From contig JAUWVD010000048.1 of NCBI GenBank assembly GCA_030617585.1, positions 1 to 7,747 on the forward strand: a DNA stretch of 7,747 bases. Reading direction: 5' to 3'. How positions within the stretch are numbered: the first letter of the stretch is position 1; each line of letters begins with the position of its first letter. Position numbers and translations under genes: made by a program. This document shows, one piece after another, positions 6,982 to 7,747 of this stretch. The notes beneath the pieces were generated by a model, which worked only from the letters and a program-made list of their open reading frames with translations, made no database searches and was not told the DNA's origin. This DNA comes from Candidatus Methanophagales archaeon. Its GTDB lineage: Archaea; Halobacteriota; Syntropharchaeia; Alkanophagales; Methanospirareceae.

Positions 6982-7007
6982 GCTTTAATTGTAGTAATGA
7001 TCGTACC

Positions 7008-7020
7008 CCCTATATAAATA
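7008..7020. promoter_or_regulatory. near-symmetric TATA element in the divergent region
   Basis: CCCTATATAAATA reads as a TATA box on the plus strand (initiation near 7040) and, as TATTTATATAGGG, on the minus strand (initiation near 6988). It could be an extra promoter for either side. No BRE of the AAAACCGAA type lies beside it, unlike the two plus-strand promoters that follow, so its direction is undecided. Confidence 0.35.
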
Positions 7021-7034
7021 TGTATGATTTTAAC

Positions 7035-7056
7035 AAAACCGAAGATCTTTTAATAT
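7035..7056 (+). promoter_or_regulatory. BRE/TATA promoter pointing at the structured RNA candidate
   Basis: AAAACCGAA (7035-7043) is a BRE-like word followed by TTTTAATAT (7048-7056) as a TATA-like box. Initiation is expected about 26 bp downstream of the box centre, near 7078, which is where the inverted-repeat structure begins (7076). The same 9-base word with nearly the same spacing precedes the mrpD promoter. Confidence 0.45.
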
Positions 7057-7075
7057 GAAGTCACAAAATATACCC

Positions 7076-7168
7076 TTTGGTGTGATTTTGGGGCATGCGG
7101 CTCGCCAAAGTGGATACTCAGGGCATTCTTGGTATAGTGTTGCCACTCAATCGTCACACCAAATTTTT
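7076..7168 (+). ncRNA. candidate structured small RNA closed by a 10-bp stem
   Basis: TTTGGTGTGA (7076-7085) pairs perfectly with TCACACCAAA (7154-7163). Inside, TTTTGG (7086-7091) can pair with CCAAAG (7105-7110). AGTGGATACT (7109-7118) can pair with AGTGT plus CCACT (7136-7140, 7143-7147) across a 2-nt bulge, capped by CAGG/CTTG (7119-7122/7128-7131). The two inner stems share bases 7109-7110 and would compete there. The whole resembles a three-way junction. Several pairs are G-U and valid only on the plus strand, which argues for plus-strand RNA. A BRE/TATA promoter predicts initiation near its 5' end, and AAATTTTT (7161-7168) could end transcription. It does not match a tRNA (no T-loop GTTCRA, no CCA-type acceptor layout). 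A miniature element with long inverted ends is an alternative, but I see no target duplication. Confidence 0.4.
7161..7168 (+). terminator. T run after the closing stem, possible archaeal terminator
   Basis: Five T residues (7164-7168) directly follow the 3' arm of the 10-bp stem. Archaeal RNA polymerase can terminate on T runs without a hairpin. A run of five is short, so this may be only partial termination. Confidence 0.3.
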
Positions 7169-7204
7169 AGCGGATTCTCTCTTTTCCCTTACTAATCATT
7201 GAAT

Positions 7205-7225
7205 AAAACCGAAAAATATATATAA
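7205..7225 (+). promoter_or_regulatory. strong BRE/TATA promoter of the antiporter gene
   Basis: AAAACCGAA (7205-7213) is followed by a long TATA box, TATATATAAA (7217-7226 or shifted by two). Initiation is expected near 7247. This would leave a leader of about 90 nt before the TTG start at 7340. It is the clearest promoter in the window. Confidence 0.7.
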
Positions 7226-7246
7226 ACCGCCACATATGCACAGGAT

Positions 7247-7339
7247 ATATTAGAAAGATGGCGGATGACAGGAAGAAGGGAGATGCTTAAGATATATGGT
7301 CAGAGATGAAGTAGAAGATGGGATGGGGGGGGATGAACT
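7247..7339 (+). other. long purine-rich leader with out-of-frame ATGs before mrpD
   Basis: From the predicted initiation site to the mrpD start the plus strand is rich in GATG/GGA motifs and holds several ATGs, none in frame with mrpD. One (7258) opens an 11-codon frame, MADDRKKGDA; another (7296) opens a 17-residue frame ending at 7349. An in-frame TGA at 7334-7336 closes the mrpD frame just upstream of its start. A G8 run (7325-7332) lies at ribosome-binding distance from the TTG. I see no known riboswitch here. Confidence 0.4.
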
Positions 7340-7747
7340 TTGGTTTTAACCGAACATTTCCCGGTGCTTGTCATTGTAATATCGATGTTTGCAGCCTTTA
7401 CTATTCTAATCGCCGGAAAGGTGAACAAGAAGGCCGCATTCCCTATCGCCTTAGTAACCATCTTCATACAACTATTGTTGTCATTGTCCATTTTAAAGCG
7501 GGTCCTGACAGAAGGGACTATACATTACTGGTTGGGCGGCTGGTCGCCACCCTGGGGTATCGAATACGTAATAGATACGCTAAATGCGTTTGTATTGGTT
7601 GTTGTTCTATTCATGAGTTTTATGTGTGTGATATATTCAAAGCGAAGCATAGAGAAAGAGCAACCACATAAAATTGTTCTGTTCTATGTAGTCTTTCAAC
7701 TCCTCGTTACTGGTTTATGCGGTATAACAGTGACCGGAGATATATTC
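7340..7747 (+). CDS. mrpD: MrpD/MnhD-type antiporter subunit, N-terminal 136 residues (runs off the window)
   Basis: This integral membrane protein of the MrpD/NuoN/NuoM antiporter-like family uses or builds a proton/sodium gradient as part of an Mrp complex or a related membrane-bound hydrogenase/dehydrogenase module. Visible are EHFPVLVIVISMFAAF as the first helix and helices at about 33-51, 78-96 and 110-128. The MrpD landmark YWLGGWSPPWGIEYVID is at about 61-77. The block IYSKRSIEKE is followed by a helix ending VTGDIF, which in relatives continues N-L-hydrophobic-FFE with the proton-path Glu just past the window end. The start is TTG at 7340: the frame is closed by TGA at 7334, the G-rich stretch 7325-7332 sits 7 nt upstream, and the resulting N-terminus aligns with known MrpD proteins. 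Being the promoter-proximal gene without mrpA-C before it is unusual for a complete Mrp operon, so a partial or stand-alone D-type module is possible. Confidence 0.88.
   Translation, partial: MVLTEHFPVLVIVISMFAAFTILIAGKVNKKAAFPIALVTIFIQLLLSLSILKRVLTEGTIHYWLGGWSPPWGIEYVIDTLNAFVLVVVLFMSFMCVIYSKRSIEKEQPHKIVLFYVVFQLLVTGLCGITVTGDIF

Noticed and set aside
7076..7163. tRNA gene
   Set aside because: The 10-bp closing stem, the absent T-loop motif and the absent anticodon arm geometry do not fit a tRNA.
7055..7195. 46-residue frame MKSQNIPFGVILGH... across the structured region
   Set aside because: No ribosome binding site, low-complexity Ser/His/Gly composition, and the bases are better explained by the RNA pairing pattern. 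It could be revisited if a homologue were found.
7325..7332. Possible sequencing indel in the G8 run hiding an upstream start of mrpD
   Set aside because: An in-frame TGA at 7334-7336 lies after the run, so adding or removing a G cannot extend the frame to an upstream ATG.
7318..7671. 117-residue plus-strand frame overlapping the antiporter gene
   Set aside because: It lies in a different frame over a region whose other frame clearly encodes MrpD; its translation shows no membrane pattern or family features.
1..7747. CRISPR array or defence system
   Set aside because: No regularly spaced direct repeats and no nuclease, toxin or methyltransferase genes are seen on either strand.

Overview
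The window looks archaeal, most probably from a methanogen or anaerobic methane/alkane-oxidising euryarchaeon. Three things point there: an FmdE-family protein (the PF02663 family named after formylmethanofuran dehydrogenase subunit E), BRE/TATA-type promoters instead of -35/-10 boxes with GGAGGTG-type ribosome binding sites, and a secreted binding protein ending in a PGF-CTERM-like (archaeosortase) tail. The lineage is inference; there is no rRNA or other marker gene here.

Layout. Bases 1-258 hold the 3' end of an unrecognised Cys-containing ORF. Its stop codon lies inside a 107-bp MITE-like element (204-310) that has short terminal inverted repeats and a TAA target duplication. Bases 403-786 encode a small winged-helix regulator that is probably read from a leaderless mRNA. 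Converging on it with a 2-bp gap is a tightly packed minus-strand operon (6909 down to 789): FmdE-like protein, secreted solute-binding protein, two DppB/DppC-type permeases, and a double-length ATPase that joins the DppD and DppF types in one chain. Every junction overlaps or nearly overlaps, so the five proteins are very likely made together. The transporter belongs to the peptide/nickel (Opp/Dpp/Nik) family; its substrate cannot be read from sequence. The leading fmdE-like gene suggests, by inference only, a link to a metal or cofactor used in C1 metabolism.

Bases 6910-7339 are a dense, non-coding divergent region. On the minus strand is the operon promoter. On the plus strand are two promoters sharing the same 9-base BRE-like word AAAACCGAA. 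The first points at a compact inverted-repeat structure (7076-7163, followed by a T run) that I propose as a small non-coding RNA. The second drives a long purine-rich leader and then the N-terminal part of an MrpD/MnhD-type cation/proton antiporter subunit (7340 to the window end), which starts at TTG.

The best candidates for something undescribed are the 7076-7168 structured RNA, the FmdE-transporter coupling, and the unknown ORF whose tail was rewritten by the small element.
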